DNA of 5,860 nucleotides from Tannerella sp. (GTDB lineage: Bacteria; Bacteroidota; Bacteroidia; Bacteroidales; Tannerellaceae). Both the position numbers and the translations under genes were made by a program. The notes beneath the pieces are model-generated. The model was not told the origin of the DNA. It was given only the letters and a program-made list of their open reading frames with translations, and did no database searches. Shown piece by piece: positions 5,425-5,860 of this stretch (its first letter is position 1; every line of letters begins with the position of its first letter). The DNA lies in assembly GCA_031272655.1 (NCBI GenBank), contig JAISTJ010000113.1, positions 1-5,860 of the forward strand. Reading direction: 5' to 3'.

Positions 5425-5826
5425 GTCCCCCCCCAACATCCATTAAAACAAGGATTAAGACTGTGCCCTTGTTTGCCTTAATTTGCCCCGTTATCTTTGT
5501 CCCCCCCCAACATCCATTAAAACAAGGATTAAGACATCATCAAGCACGTTTTTAACGGCGGCGCGTGTCGGCGTCCCCCCCCAACATCCATTAAAACAAG
5601 GATTAAGACTCCACAAACTAAAAAGTAGCCTGTGCCCTTGTTTGCCGTCCCCCCCCAACATCCATTAAAACAAGGATTAAGACTGTGTAACCTGACATCC
5701 CCGTAAGCGCAAAGGCAGTCCCCCCCCAACATCCATTAAAACAAGGATTAAGACATACAAGGGCAGATGTTGCAATGCAAACTATTGGAGTCCCCCCCCA
5801 ACATCCATTAAAACAAGGATTAAGAC
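5425..5826 (+). CRISPR. CRISPR array: six identical 37-base repeats, five complete spacers
   Basis: Repeats lie at 5425-5461, 5499-5535, 5573-5609, 5647-5683, 5718-5754 and 5790-5826. All six are identical: GT, eight C, AACATCCATTAAAAC, then AAGGATTAAGAC. Spacers are 5462-5498 (37), 5536-5572 (37), 5610-5646 (37), 5684-5717 (34) and 5755-5789 (35); all differ. The orientation shown is the likely crRNA sense, given the leader promoter on the left. The repeat end ATTAAGAC resembles the 8-base 5' handle left by Cas6 in type I and III systems (compare ATTGAAAC). Only a 4-base ATCC/GGAT stem with a 10-base loop can form, so the repeat is weakly structured. The length and ending do not look like a type II-C repeat. 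No effector gene is in the window. Absence of repeat decay fits an intact or recently active array. It may continue beyond 5860. Confidence 0.99.
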
Positions 5827-5860
5827 AATGTTAATAAATGTCGTAATCAGAATTATTTGG
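5827..5860. other. Sequence after repeat 6: spacer 6 or array trailer, cut by the window edge
   Basis: The last 34 bases are A/T-rich (beginning AATGTTAATAAATG) and contain no repeat. The complete spacers are 34-37 bases, so this could be a sixth spacer with the next repeat starting at or just after 5861, or the end of the array. The window cannot decide between the two. Confidence 0.5.

Noticed and set aside
5261..5732. Short open frames over the array on both strands (5261-5443 minus, 5483-5668 plus, 5529-5732 minus), with recurring peptides such as LNPCFNGCWGG.
   Set aside because: They are translations of the CRISPR repeats; the repeated peptide segments coincide exactly with repeat units.

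Overview
The window looks like a chromosomal segment from a member of the Bacteroidota, most likely Bacteroidales. I infer this from the A-rich, Shine-Dalgarno-poor leaders and from several good matches to the Bacteroidetes -7 promoter element TAnnTTTG (at 167-160 on the minus strand, and at 2077-2084 and 5320-5327 on the plus strand). The protein families fit the same group. I ran no database search; family calls come from motifs I can read in the translations.

Left part (1-2004, minus strand): the heat-shock co-chaperone pair grpE (1411-2004) and dnaJ (174-1343). Both are complete and carry their diagnostic motifs. They are followed on the same strand by the first 51 codons of an unidentified secreted or membrane protein that runs off the left edge (155 to 1).

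Middle part (2005-3555, plus strand): after a 111-base divergent intergenic region comes a 479-residue exported protein. Its architecture is signal peptide, PDZ domain, a DUF4136-like domain and a second PDZ domain.

Right part (3612-5860, plus strand): a compact CRISPR adaptation locus in the order cas2, cas1, leader, array. Cas2 has a 68-residue N-terminal extension. Cas1 is a stand-alone integrase with its catalytic residues in place. A heptanucleotide tandem repeat fills most of the cas2-cas1 gap and runs almost up to the cas1 start codon. The 271-base leader holds a Bacteroidetes-type promoter inside an imperfect inverted repeat whose arms resemble the core of the CRISPR repeat. The array has six identical 37-base repeats, each with a run of eight C, and five complete spacers of 34-37 bases. 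No effector, Cas6, Cas10 or reverse transcriptase gene is visible, so interference must be encoded beyond the right edge or elsewhere in the genome.

The most informative observation is that spacers 1 and 3 share 16 bases end to start on the same strand. They therefore come from overlapping protospacers and let 58 bases of the target be rebuilt from the array alone. The rebuilt target itself looks like a Bacteroidetes promoter region. This is not a wholly new system, but the extended Cas2, the cas2-first order, the heptad tract, the leader palindrome and the overlapping spacers deserve follow-up.
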